From: Desulfosporosinus acididurans
GTDB lineage: Bacteria; Bacillota; Desulfitobacteriia; Desulfitobacteriales; Desulfitobacteriaceae
Assembly: GCF_001029285.1 (NCBI RefSeq)
Contig: NZ_LDZY01000005.1
Coordinates: 62,001 to 126,000 of the forward strand
DNA: 64,000 nt
Reading direction: 5' to 3'
The notes beneath the pieces were generated by a model. That model saw only the letters and a program-made list of their open reading frames with translations. It was not told the DNA's origin and did no database searches. Made by a program: the position numbers and the translations under genes. Below are positions 36,926 to 45,459 of the stretch, piece after piece (the first letter of the stretch is position 1; each line of letters begins with the position of its first letter).

Positions 36926-38104
36926 TCAATGCAACATTACAGATAATGTTCCTGTTCCGATTACCACCGCAATTGTCATAAAAAACATAATTCCCACCGA
37001 AGCAACAGTTACCAAAACAAAGATTAAACTTTTAGACATATCCTGAAGACTGTCTGCCAAGGCCTTTTCCCCAAGCGGTTCTATTAAAGCAGCAGAAATT
37101 CGAAACACAAGGATCATGGTTAAAAGCCGAAGCAGGGGACCTAGGCAAATTACGATAATTGCCAGCAAGGCAACAATTCCCACTGCATTTTTTAACAACA
37201 GCCCTGAAGTTATGACTAATTCTACGGCATCCTTAAAAAACTTCCCTACCACCGGAACAAGATCAGCCGAATATTTGGCTGTTCTAAATGCGACACTGTC
37301 GGCTACTCCTCCCGTGACTCCCTGAACAGTCATAATGCCGATAAATATTGTCAGGATCACACCTAAGGAAATTTTTCCTACAAATTCAAAGAGTCCTGCC
37401 AGCTTACTGAGTTTGAACTCCTTAGAGATTTGATTAAAAAGCTTTAATACGGCAGCCAGAAAAAAGAGCGGTAAAATAACCGTTTTAATAATTGTTGCTA
37501 AGACAGTCAAACTCCCCAAGATAAGCGGTTTAAAGAGCGCTGCACTGGTGAGATTTCCCATAGTAATTAATAACGTCATCATCACCGGAAACAAGGTTTG
37601 CATTAACCCTACCATTTGATCAATAACACCCGATGCAATAGTCAAGGCCTCACGAAAAGAGGTAAGCGCTATACTCAGAAGAACAAGATATGTCATAACT
37701 TGAGCTGTTTTGCCAACATTTCCGCTGAAGGCAGTTTGGAGTTGATTTAAAATTCCTCCTAAGGCTGCGAGCACGAGCAGTTTTCCAATTAAAGGAACAT
37801 TAGCAGATATTTGGCGAGCTAAAATTCCAAGCAGTAACTGACCAAATTTCTCAGGTGATAAGTTTAATGTTCCGCTCTTTAAATCCTCAAACATTTGACT
37901 TAAGGAAAAACCGGTTCCACTTTGGGCATCCCGATCCAGTTGGTCCAGAAAGCCCCGCAGTTGACTTAAATCAATCTGTCGGGAAAGTTCCACCTTAGGC
38001 AGCTGCTGTGAGGGGATTTCAGCGGCAAACACGCTAGGAGTTGTCCCACTCAATAAGACAATAAGGAAAAGAATCACTTTAATTATAGCTACCCTCAAAT
38101 GCAT
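36926..38104 (-). CDS. spoIIIAE: Stage III sporulation protein AE
   Basis: 392 residues: a signal-like N-terminus (IIKVILFLIVLLSGTTPSVFA), then about seven membrane segments from about residue 95 to the end. It is the large polytopic component of the SpoIIIA complex. The start is placed at ATG 38104, preceded closely by GAGGTGGTG; a TTG at 38122 is the alternative and would overlap spoIIIAD. Confidence 0.94.
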   Translation of the reverse strand: MHLRVAIIKVILFLIVLLSGTTPSVFAAEIPSQQLPKVELSRQIDLSQLRGFLDQLDRDAQSGTGFSLSQMFEDLKSGTLNLSPEKFGQLLLGILARQISANVPLIGKLLVLAALGGILNQLQTAFSGNVGKTAQVMTYLVLLSIALTSFREALTIASGVIDQMVGLMQTLFPVMMTLLITMGNLTSAALFKPLILGSLTVLATIIKTVILPLFFLAAVLKLFNQISKEFKLSKLAGLFEFVGKISLGVILTIFIGIMTVQGVTGGVADSVAFRTAKYSADLVPVVGKFFKDAVELVITSGLLLKNAVGIVALLAIIVICLGPLLRLLTMILVFRISAALIEPLGEKALADSLQDMSKSLIFVLVTVASVGIMFFMTIAVVIGTGTLSVMLH

Positions 38105-38111
38105 CACCACC

Positions 38112-38498
38112 TCACGGAACAAGTCTCACTAAGGATTCTGTTATGGCAACAATAATTGGCAACGCTAAAACTATAACCCCAACTTTGGCAGCAATCTCAA
38201 TTTTTGTCGCCAAGGCTCCTTCGCCTGCATCTCGACAAATTTGGGCTCCAAACTCGGCCAAATAGGCCACACCCACAATTTTTAAGACAATCATTAAATA
38301 ATAAGAACTTATATTGGCTTGATCCGCCAACGTTTGCAGCAGGTCAATAATGACTTTGATTTTGCTCAAAATCAGGATAAATATAGTGGCACCGGCGAGA
38401 ATAGAAAGTTGTAACGCTATTTCAGGACGGAACTGTTTTAAAACAACACTTATGATGGTGACAATAAGGGCTAGTCCGACGATTTGCCATATTTCCAC
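38112..38498 (-). CDS. spoIIIAD: Stage III sporulation protein AD
   Basis: 128-residue membrane protein with three to four hydrophobic segments, starting MEIWQIVGLALIVTIISVVL. The GAQICRDAGEGALATKIEIAAKVG stretch between spans is typical of the family. GTG start with AGGGGG upstream. It lies 11 bases after spoIIIAC. Confidence 0.94.
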   Translation of the reverse strand: MEIWQIVGLALIVTIISVVLKQFRPEIALQLSILAGATIFILILSKIKVIIDLLQTLADQANISSYYLMIVLKIVGVAYLAEFGAQICRDAGEGALATKIEIAAKVGVIVLALPIIVAITESLVRLVP

Positions 38499-38509
38499 AT
38501 CTTGTCCCC

Positions 38510-38707
38510 CTAATATAGGTTAAAAACGCTTTTTACTAAGGTAAATAATTCTGCGATGGATTGTACCACTATATAGAGAACCACAATCACGCCGATAATG
38601 GTTACACCTTGAGCCATTTCCCCTCTTCCGGATTGATTTAAAACGGAAGCCAAAACCCCAACTAAAATCCCAATCCCAGCTACTGTAATAATTAAATTGA
38701 AGCTCAT
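38510..38707 (-). CDS. spoIIIAC: Stage III sporulation protein AC
   Basis: 65 residues, two membrane spans around GRGEMAQ; the family normally has about 65-68 residues. The start is ATG 38707 (MSFNLIITVAGIGILVG), with GAGAGGAG 8 bases upstream, rather than the longer frame that runs back into spoIIIAB. Confidence 0.94.
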   Translation of the reverse strand: MSFNLIITVAGIGILVGVLASVLNQSGRGEMAQGVTIIGVIVVLYIVVQSIAELFTLVKSVFNLY

Positions 38708-38727
38708 TCTTTCGACTCCTCTCTTGG

Positions 38728-39237
38728 TTATATTAAAATGAGCACTCCTGCAACTCCGCAAAGGAACCCTAAATAGGACCACATTTTGGCTTGCTTTTCT
38801 GACCATAATCCTACTTGATCTTTCAGCATTGAAAGCTGGCGCAAGACAAGCTGCAATTGCTTCTGCTGTTCTTGACTGTCAGATCGTCCTAATCCTCTGC
38901 CAATATCTCGAATCACCCGCCAATCTTCTTCTTTTAAACAAAACCGGGATCTTTGCAGAGATATCTCTTCATTCCAGGCTTTTCCTGCCGATTCTCCCCT
39001 CTCTAAACGCAGCTGAAGGGCAGAGAAAAAATCTTGCCATGGCGGACTCGTTCGTTCCTTTAAGACACAAAATGCCTCAGGTAAAGGGGTTGACCCCCAA
39101 ACAATTTCTGTCTCCAAAAGAGTAAGAGCGACTAAAAATCCTCTAAGTTCTTCCGGTCTGCGTCGAACTCGCTGAGCAAGCCAGAGTCCCATAGATCCAC
39201 AGCCGGCAATAAGGACAATACATCCGAACACGATCAT
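38728..39237 (-). CDS. spoIIIAB: Stage III sporulation protein AB
   Basis: 169 residues; N-terminal membrane segment (MIVFGCIVLIAGCGSMGLWL), a soluble helical middle related to the type II secretion F domain (RRPEELRGFLVALTLLETEI), and a C-terminal span. The ATG overlaps the spoIIIAA stop by one base. Confidence 0.94.
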   Translation of the reverse strand: MIVFGCIVLIAGCGSMGLWLAQRVRRRPEELRGFLVALTLLETEIVWGSTPLPEAFCVLKERTSPPWQDFFSALQLRLERGESAGKAWNEEISLQRSRFCLKEEDWRVIRDIGRGLGRSDSQEQQKQLQLVLRQLSMLKDQVGLWSEKQAKMWSYLGFLCGVAGVLILI

Positions 39238-40259
39238 TAAAGGCTCCTCCCCGTTTTAAGGTCATAAACTCCTGCAATAGTACCCGGTCCGGTTTGTCTA
39301 TTCAGCACAACCAATCGTTCAAACACTCCTTCCTCAAGTAATTGAGCTAAGGTTGGTCTTGTTTTAGCTTCTTCAAGAGAACTCGCATGAGCCGTACATA
39401 AAATTCGCACCCCTGTACGCAAGGCATCTTTTAAGGCTTCAACCTCATCAAGATGCCCCAACTCATCCATAACGACAACTTGGGGAGCCATAGAACGAAT
39501 CAACATTGATAAACCGTATGCCTTGGGGCAGCCGTCGAGTACGTCCGTACGATAACCAAGATTGTATGAGGCTGCCCCCTGATTCATTCCGGCAAGCTCC
39601 CCCCGTTCATCGATAACTCCCACGTTCTTCCCCTCAAGTCCCAGGTGGGGGACCCCATTGCTTATTAACCGAATAAGGTCACGCAGAAGAGTTGTTTTTC
39701 CGGCCCGCGGCGGAGAAATTACCAAGGTATGATAGATGAAGCCGTCCTTACGGCATAGTTTGGGCAAAATCCTCAGCCCTTGTCCTTGAATATCACGGGC
39801 AAGGCGAATATTCAAAGAGGAAATATGCTTTAGCTTGAGTAGTTTACCTTTTTGCAGGACCGCCTCTCCCGTGACTCCAACCCGATTTCCTCCCGGCAGG
39901 GTTAAAAAGCCCTGCCGCAAATCTTCTTCTACTGCATAAACGGAACTTTGAGTCATCTTCTCCAAAGCCGCTGTCAAATCGGCCATGGTAATACAATAGG
40001 CTTTGTCCGGCGATGTAGTTTGTCCTTCGCAGTTAAGAAACAGGTCTTTATCCGACGTTCTGAGCATTAAGGGTTGACCAACTCGTAATCGTATTTCTTC
40101 AGCCTCCAGGAACTCAAAACCTTGAATTTTATGAAAAATCGAGCAAACTGTTTCACCAAACCATCTCGCCATATCTCCCCAACCCGTTGACTTTTGCTCA
40201 GACCGTGAAGGCGATACGTTTTTTGCTTGGATGACAGATAACTGATAATGCAGCGACAC
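39237..40259 (-). CDS. spoIIIAA: Stage III sporulation protein AA (ATPase)
   Basis: 340-residue AAA-type ATPase related to secretion motor ATPases; powers the SpoIIIA-SpoIIQ channel. Walker A is ISPPRAGKTTLLRDLIRL and Walker B PQVVVMDELGHLDEVEAL; GVIDERGELAGM is also conserved. A GTG start at 40259 is supported by AAGGGGGG 7 bases upstream; a downstream ATG (MARWFG) also has a purine-rich site and cannot be excluded. First gene of the operon, expected to depend on sigma-E; the upstream region has a weak CATACCTT -10-like sequence only. Confidence 0.95.
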   Translation of the reverse strand: MSLHYQLSVIQAKNVSPSRSEQKSTGWGDMARWFGETVCSIFHKIQGFEFLEAEEIRLRVGQPLMLRTSDKDLFLNCEGQTTSPDKAYCITMADLTAALEKMTQSSVYAVEEDLRQGFLTLPGGNRVGVTGEAVLQKGKLLKLKHISSLNIRLARDIQGQGLRILPKLCRKDGFIYHTLVISPPRAGKTTLLRDLIRLISNGVPHLGLEGKNVGVIDERGELAGMNQGAASYNLGYRTDVLDGCPKAYGLSMLIRSMAPQVVVMDELGHLDEVEALKDALRTGVRILCTAHASSLEEAKTRPTLAQLLEEGVFERLVVLNRQTGPGTIAGVYDLKTGRSL

Positions 40260-40340
40260 GCCTTTGCCCCCCTTAATTGAAGGTATGTCCTCTCAGGCAA
40301 TTTTAGACATGTTCAAAAGGGAAAAAGTATTTATCTTTAT

Positions 40341-40399
40341 AAAAACGGAGGTGTTGTAAAACGAACTTAAGTAGTTCGTTTTACAACACCCCCGTTTTT
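40341..40399. terminator. Bidirectional terminator between rnj and the spoIIIA operon
   Basis: Very long stem: AAAACGG, GGTGTTGTAAAACGAAC and its complement GTTCGTTTTACAACACC, closed by CCGTTTTT. There is a single-base bulge and a 7-base loop. T-runs at both ends. It insulates spoIIIAA from rnj read-through. Confidence 0.9.
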
Positions 40400-40431
40400 G
40401 TGCTCCAAAGTGAGTAAAACTCGAAGCGCTC

Positions 40432-42105
40432 TTAAATTGAAACCAATACTGGCAAAATCATTGGGCGGCGGTGAGTCTTCTCCCAAAAATAATTTCCGAG
40501 ACTATCTCGAAGAGCGCCTTTTAACGTCACCCACTCTATTTGATCCTTTTCCAGCTGAACCGTTAATGCACTATTACCTACTTTTTGAGCTCCCTCAATC
40601 AATTCGGCTGCATCTTTCATAAAAGTAAACCCTCGGGAAATAATGTCCGGTCCGGATATGAGCGTGCAGGGTTTTGCTTTGGAAATAGCTGCCACGACAA
40701 TAACGACACCATCTTGAGCAAGTTGTTGACGATCACGAAGCACAATCTGCCCCACGTCTCCCACGCCCAAGCCATCGATATTTACGCTCCCGGCTTCTAC
40801 ACTTGCTCCAAATTCCATCCGATCTGCCGAAAGCTCAACTCTTGATCCAAGTTGAGTTAAGGCAATATCCTTATCCTCATAACCCAGCATATGCCCTATT
40901 CTGCGCAGGGCTACTTGATGCCGGACTTCTCCATGATGAGGTATCAAAAAACGAGGTCGGGCAAGCCGAATAACTAGCTTGAGCTCCTCTTGATTGGCAT
41001 GCCCAGATACATGGACCTGGCCCATCTCTTTGGTAACAACTTCGGCCCCAATTTGATAGAGATGATTGATTGTCTTGCCAACGAGTTTCTCATTTCCGGG
41101 TATCGGCGTTGCCGCGATAATCACCATATCACCGGTCTCGACTTTAATTTGACGATGACTCCCCGTCGCCATTCTGGTCAAAGCTGCCAGAGGTTCTCCC
41201 TGACTCCCGGTAGTAAGCACCAGTAAGCCTGAGCGAGGAATTTTATCTACCTCCGAACTTTCTATTAAGATCTCCTGAGCAGGCATTTTTAGATATCCCA
41301 TCTCAATGGCTGTCCGAACAACACTTTCCATGCTCCTGCCGACAACACAAACTTTACGGCCGATATCATCGGCAGCATCGATGGCTTGTTGAATCCGATG
41401 CACGTTGGAGGCAAAGGAAGCCAAAATAATTTTTCCTTCTGCCCGTTCAAACCATTCCCGCAAGGTTTTTCCAACAACCCTTTCCGACATAGTAACCCCT
41501 GGCCGTTCGGCATTCGTTGAATCACAAATCAGAGCCAGAATTCCTTCTTCTCCCCAACCGGCTAGTTTCCCCAGTTCCATATTCTGCCCATCAATGGGTG
41601 TATAGTCGACTTTAAAATCGCCAGTATAGACTACTCTGCCGATAGGAGTAAGCAAGGAATACCCCACAGCATCCGGAATACTGTGGGTCACTCGAAAGGC
41701 TTCCACCTGAAACGCCCCAGCCTGGATAAGTTCACCAGGTTCAATAGTGTGAACCAGCGATTCCGGATAAGGGGCGCGCTCTTGAAACTTCGCCATCACC
41801 AAGCCAATAGTTAACTTTGTTCCGTAAATCGGTATATTTAATTGTGGCAAAATAAAGGGCAGGCCCCCAATATGATCTTCATGGCCATGGGTGATAAAGA
41901 GTCCTTTAATCCGTTCACGGTTTTTTTCTAAATAGGCGATGTCAGGGATGACAAGATCAATCCCCAACAACTCCTCATCGGGAAACTTCACGCCTCCGTC
42001 AATGACAATAATTGAATCTTCATATTCAAAGGCAATTATGTTTTTCCCTATTTCTCCGGTTCCTCCAAGAGGAATTACACTAAGTTTTGAAGTTTTGGAA
42101 GACAA
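40432..42105 (-). CDS. rnj: Ribonuclease J
   Basis: 557-residue metallo-beta-lactamase/beta-CASP RNase with endo- and 5'-exonuclease activity in mRNA decay and rRNA maturation. The N-terminus is KLSVIPLGGTGEIGKNI, with the metal motif FITHGHEDHIGGLPF, TGDFKVDYTP, and the beta-CASP region SGHANQEELKLVIRLARP. A TTG start at 42105 is set by AGGAGG 9 bases upstream; the ATG at 42129 lies in front of that site. It is monocistronic between terminator-like regions. Confidence 0.93.
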   Translation of the reverse strand: MSSKTSKLSVIPLGGTGEIGKNIIAFEYEDSIIVIDGGVKFPDEELLGIDLVIPDIAYLEKNRERIKGLFITHGHEDHIGGLPFILPQLNIPIYGTKLTIGLVMAKFQERAPYPESLVHTIEPGELIQAGAFQVEAFRVTHSIPDAVGYSLLTPIGRVVYTGDFKVDYTPIDGQNMELGKLAGWGEEGILALICDSTNAERPGVTMSERVVGKTLREWFERAEGKIILASFASNVHRIQQAIDAADDIGRKVCVVGRSMESVVRTAIEMGYLKMPAQEILIESSEVDKIPRSGLLVLTTGSQGEPLAALTRMATGSHRQIKVETGDMVIIAATPIPGNEKLVGKTINHLYQIGAEVVTKEMGQVHVSGHANQEELKLVIRLARPRFLIPHHGEVRHQVALRRIGHMLGYEDKDIALTQLGSRVELSADRMEFGASVEAGSVNIDGLGVGDVGQIVLRDRQQLAQDGVVIVVAAISKAKPCTLISGPDIISRGFTFMKDAAELIEGAQKVGNSALTVQLEKDQIEWVTLKGALRDSLGNYFWEKTHRRPMILPVLVSI

Positions 42106-42184
42106 ACAAAAACACCTCCTATAGAACAACTAAGTACTCTTAGTTTGTCCCATAGAAGGTGATTACATGTTTGATTATACTTAA

Positions 42185-42742
42185 TTACGCCCTTTGAACA
42201 TAGTTTCCTGTTCTGGTATCAATAATAAGCACGTCTCCTTCATTGACAAAGAAAGGAACTTGCACAATGGCACCAGTTTCCAAGGTCGCAGGTTTCGTTC
42301 CCCCGGTAGCCGTATCACCTTTCACTCCCGGTTCCGTAGCTGTCACAAGGAGTTGCACTGAGTTCGGCACATCAACACCAATAACCTCCGTATCAAAGAA
42401 AAGAACCCCTAAGTTCATATTTTCTTTGAGCCATTTCACGCCGTCACCAATTTGTCCTTCTGTTAAAGAAACTTGCTCATAAGTCTCATTATCCATAACC
42501 ACGTAATGATCTCCATCTTTGTAAAGATACTGCATTTCGTGCCGTTCAACATGAGCCGTATTAACTTTTTCGCCGGCATTAAACTTACGTTCAACAACCC
42601 CGCCTGTTTTAACGTTTTTTAGTTTCGTGCGAACAAAGGCAGCCCCTTTACCCGGCTTAACATGTTGGAACTCAACCACCGAAAAAACGTCTCCATCAAT
42701 TTCGATGGTGAGGCCTGTCTTAAAGTCGTTCGAAGAAATCAT
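42185..42742 (-). CDS. efp: Elongation factor P
   Basis: 185 residues, three beta-barrel domains; relieves ribosome stalling at polyproline. The modification loop is [14 protein letters not shown] with Lys at about position 32. The C-terminus [20 protein letters not shown] is the family signature. It follows pepP, the common order aroQ-pepP-efp. Confidence 0.97.
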   Translation of the reverse strand: MISSNDFKTGLTIEIDGDVFSVVEFQHVKPGKGAAFVRTKLKNVKTGGVVERKFNAGEKVNTAHVERHEMQYLYKDGDHYVVMDNETYEQVSLTEGQIGDGVKWLKENMNLGVLFFDTEVIGVDVPNSVQLLVTATEPGVKGDTATGGTKPATLETGAIVQVPFFVNEGDVLIIDTRTGNYVQRA

Positions 42743-42860
42743 AAATTAATCGTTCCTCCTATATATTCTTTTGTACCAACGAAAGTATACCTTCCGGATA
42801 GCCCGAGTGCAACTAGTTCTTATAACTTAAAGGTCAGGAAGTAAAAAAATCGGCTCGAAT

Positions 42861-43922
42861 TTAAGTTAAGAGAATTAATTCTTTAGGGGCCTGGGTCAAG
42901 ACTTCACAGCCATCTTCTGTCACCAGAACCATATCTTCAATGCGGATACCGCCCCAATCAGGAATATAAATACCAGGTTCAACCGTAAGAACCATTCCGG
43001 GTTCGATAACACATTCTTCCCGCTGATTAAAGTATGGACCCTCATGAATCGCCAAACCAACAGAATGTCCTAAGCCATGTCCAAAGTATTCACCAAAGCC
43101 AGCATCTTCAATAATATTACGAGCCGCAGCATCTATCTCTCTGCCAGTTCGTCCCGGTGCCACGGCAGCGATACCGGCCCGTTGAGCCGCCAAAACAAGT
43201 GCATATAGTTCTCGATGTTTCTCAGCGGGTTCTCCTAAGAAAACTGTTCTCGTTATATCAGAACAATATCCTTGATAAATTGCGCCGAAGTCCATGGTGA
43301 GAAACTCTCCCTTTTCTACCTTCTTCGAACTAGCCGTGCCGTGAGGCATAGCACCTCGAAGTCCTGAAGCCACGATAAATTCAAAAGAACCTCCGCTGGC
43401 TCCTAGATGGCGCATGGAAAACTCCAAATTCAGTCCAATTTCCTCTTCTGTCTGCCCAGCTTCAATGGCTTTTAAGACTTCAGCAAAAGCCTTATCGGCA
43501 ATTTGAACAGCTTGCCGGATTAAAGGTATCTCCTGTTCATCTTTAACTGAACGAAGATTATTGACAAGACTCGGCAGAGAGAGCAGCTCACTTTGGACAA
43601 AAGACTGCCTCAGCTTTTCGTAATCCGCATAAGTAATAAAGTCTCCCTCAAAACCCACTCGTTTCGATTGAAGGCCCATATCACCCATGGCTAAAAAATG
43701 ATCATGTCCCGTTTTAACAATTTCGAAATCAGGTGATTGTTCTTTAGCCTGTTCTATGTATCGAAAATCTGTCAACAAAAAGGACCTTTCCAAGGTAATG
43801 ACCAGTGTCGCTTCGCCCCCGGTAAAGCCGCTTAAATACCTTCCGTTCTCAGGACGAAGAACCACATAGGTATCAATGGTTTCTTCCTGCATTCGCTGGC
43901 GCATCCGTTCTAATCGTGTCAA
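42861..43922 (-). CDS. pepP: Xaa-Pro aminopeptidase / dipeptidase (M24 family)
   Basis: 353-residue metallopeptidase. The M24 metal ligands are seen in LTMDFGAIYQGYCSDITRT (two Asp), FGHGLGHSVGLAIHEGP (His), TVEPGIYIPDWGG (Glu) and IRIEDMVLV (Glu). A TTG start follows GAGGGGG by 8 bases. Repeat copy C ends about 22 bases upstream, between this gene and aroQ. The precise substrate (Xaa-Pro di- or longer peptides) is not determined by sequence. Confidence 0.93.
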   Translation of the reverse strand: MTRLERMRQRMQEETIDTYVVLRPENGRYLSGFTGGEATLVITLERSFLLTDFRYIEQAKEQSPDFEIVKTGHDHFLAMGDMGLQSKRVGFEGDFITYADYEKLRQSFVQSELLSLPSLVNNLRSVKDEQEIPLIRQAVQIADKAFAEVLKAIEAGQTEEEIGLNLEFSMRHLGASGGSFEFIVASGLRGAMPHGTASSKKVEKGEFLTMDFGAIYQGYCSDITRTVFLGEPAEKHRELYALVLAAQRAGIAAVAPGRTGREIDAAARNIIEDAGFGEYFGHGLGHSVGLAIHEGPYFNQREECVIEPGMVLTVEPGIYIPDWGGIRIEDMVLVTEDGCEVLTQAPKELILLT

Positions 43923-43943
43923 TGATTCAACCCCCTCTGTTCA

Positions 43944-44117
43944 ATCGTTAGACTCCCACTTCTATAAGTGGGAGTGGTTCCCATACCTTGCTTCGGTGGG
44001 GGCAGAGTCCACCCTTCAGCGCGATCGCATTTGTTATGGGCTAGGCGCTTTCGGCGAAAGTGTCCACAGGAAACTTTCGTCACCGAAAACCCGATGTTCG
44101 GCTTCAGCTGAACGAGT
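43944..44117 (-). repeat. HEARO-like structured repeat, copy C (longest)
   Basis: About 174 bp between aroQ and pepP. On the minus strand it begins right after GTGA (44121-44118), which contains the aroQ stop codon. It has the GTTCAGCTGAAGCCGAAC hairpin, CATCGGG, a longer variable arm with GGACACTTTCGCCGAAAGC, a TGCGATCGCGCTGAAGG block, GGACTCTGCCCCCACC, GGTATGGGAACCACT and the 3' hairpin ACTCCCACTT / AAGTGGGAGT, ending CTAACGATTG. The predicted minus-strand ORF across it (43919-44206) is a shadow. Confidence 0.78.
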
Positions 44118-44564
44118 TCACTCTTTTGTCCGTCTAATTTGATAATCAATGGCAAAGCGCATTGCCAAATTGTAACCCTCAGAACCCAATCCTGATATTT
44201 GGCCAAGACAAACCGGTGCGATCAGAGACGTTTCCCGAAAGGATTCCCGAGCATGAATATTGGAAAGATGAACCTCTACAGTGGGTACCTTAACACCGCT
44301 TATGGCATCGCGAATGGCGTAACTTGTATGAGTCCATGCCCCAGGATTAAGAATCAGAAAATCCTCAGTCATTAACGCTTGTATCCAATCAAGCAAATCT
44401 CCCTCATGATTCGTCTGCCGGCATTCGACATTAAGTCCTGCTTGTTCAGCAAGCCCTTGCACCTCTTGATTTATCTCTGCTAAAGTACGCATGCCGTAAT
44501 GCTGCGGCTCACGTGTCCCTAATAAGTTTAAATTAGGACCATGAAACACATAAATACTTGCCAA
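44118..44564 (-). CDS. aroQ: Type II 3-dehydroquinate dehydratase
   Basis: Third step of the shikimate pathway, 148 residues. The family start is GPNLNLLGTREPQHYG with the catalytic Tyr. NPGAWTHTSYAIRDAI carries the catalytic His and EVHLSNIHARESFRETS the substrate-binding segment. A TTG start follows AAGGAAG. The gene is flanked by two inverted HEARO-like repeats (C and D), and its stop codon is part of the repeat C insertion site. Confidence 0.96.
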   Translation of the reverse strand: MASIYVFHGPNLNLLGTREPQHYGMRTLAEINQEVQGLAEQAGLNVECRQTNHEGDLLDWIQALMTEDFLILNPGAWTHTSYAIRDAISGVKVPTVEVHLSNIHARESFRETSLIAPVCLGQISGLGSEGYNLAMRFAIDYQIRRTKE

Positions 44565-44633
44565 TTCATCACTTCCTTATTCCTCACTGAAAATATTATC
44601 ATAATTTAGCACCGTAGCAAAGTATTTAAATGA

Positions 44634-44735
44634 ACTCGTTCAGCTAAAGCTGAACACCGAGGCTTCGATGACGAAAAACAAATGCGATCGCGCTGAAGGA
44701 TGGACTCTCCCCCAAAGCAAGTATGGGAACACTAC
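44634..44735 (+). repeat. HEARO-like structured repeat, copy D (3' end decayed)
   Basis: Plus-strand copy starting right after ATGA (44630-44633): ACTCGTTCAGCTAAAGCTGAAC, CACCGAGG, a short variable arm, the TGCGATCGCGCTGAAGG block shared with copy C, GGACTCTCCCCC and GTATGGGAACACT. The 3' GGGAGT hairpin and ACGATTG end are missing, so the copy is truncated or degraded. It lies in the 298-bp gap between the pilus cluster and aroQ. Confidence 0.7.
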
Positions 44736-44749
44736 AAGTTACTATTCCA

Positions 44750-44776
44750 AACAAAAACCTCCGCTATACGGAGGCA
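44750..44776 (-). terminator. Terminator after the type IV pilus cluster
   Basis: The minus strand reads GCCTCCG, loop TATAG, CGGAGG followed by TTTTTGTTTGG. It is about 90 bases after the LysM gene stop and ends the pil transcript. Confidence 0.8.
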
Positions 44777-44862
44777 AAATTTACCATTTTACGCATTTGT
44801 TTTTTTATTTAATAGTTGTTTAATAGTTATCTATTTGATAGTGTTCCAAGCCGCTCCTGCAT

Positions 44863-45381
44863 CTAAGGAGACGATTGAAAGGGTTGAGGACTTTGCTGTT
44901 CTTTCATCTGAACCGTGGTTTGAGGCGTAGCTTTAATCTGTTCGGCGCTGTCGCCGCTGACGAGACGCGGAGAAAGGACAATATCCAAGTTACTGATCAT
45001 AATCTGCACCTCAGTGGGCCCGCCTTCGCCGGCGGGCTGAACTTTACGAATCTCAGTTCGGGGAAGAATAAAGTGAATTTCATGGGGAATTTTAGGCTCG
45101 CCAATTCGTTTGAGACGGAATTGGACTCCTTCAACTTCCATTTCTACATCATCAAGATAATCCCCTGCAAATTCTTGACCACGATCAATCCCTATATCCG
45201 CAAATTGTTCTTTTCCTTTCAAATTAGCTTTCAATTCGGGAAGAACAATTTTTTGTCCAATTTGAAGTTTCCAAGGGTCCAGATTTGGATTTACCCGCAT
45301 AAAATCGTCGCAGGCGCATCCCAGGCGCTGTGCCAGACGATGAAAATTATCTCCAGGCTGAAGGACGTAATCTTTGACCAC
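44863..45381 (-). CDS. LysM-domain protein at the end of the pilus cluster
   Basis: 172 residues. A single N-terminal LysM peptidoglycan-binding domain (KDYVLQPGDNFHRLAQRLG, then NPNLDPWKLQIGQKIVLPE) is followed by a beta-rich region of unknown fold (about 60-135) and a Gln/Pro/Ser-rich tail. No clear signal peptide. A GTG start at 45381 has AGAGGAGG 7 bases upstream. Its place suggests a wall anchor for the pilus basal apparatus, or a spore-coat SafA-like protein; neither is proven. Confidence 0.75.
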   Translation of the reverse strand: MVKDYVLQPGDNFHRLAQRLGCACDDFMRVNPNLDPWKLQIGQKIVLPELKANLKGKEQFADIGIDRGQEFAGDYLDDVEMEVEGVQFRLKRIGEPKIPHEIHFILPRTEIRKVQPAGEGGPTEVQIMISNLDIVLSPRLVSGDSAEQIKATPQTTVQMKEQQSPQPFQSSP

Positions 45382-45459
45382 AGAAATCCCTCCTCTCGCT
45401 AACATATGCTGGAGAAGGGAAGTATTGTTCCAGATTATTCCGTAAAATCAGCAGATACG

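Noticed and set aside
40260..40340. Sigma-E promoter for spoIIIAA
   Set aside because: A CATACCTT -10-like sequence is present, but the matching -35 is poor and the spacing does not fit well, so it is not listed as a feature.
43919..44206. 95-codon minus-strand reading frame across repeat copy C
   Set aside because: It overlaps the aroQ 3' end in another frame, runs through the structured repeat, and has no ribosome site or family likeness.
44630..44735. CRISPR array or tRNA gene near aroQ
   Set aside because: There are no regularly spaced direct repeats and no cloverleaf; the repeated blocks belong to the four-copy element family.
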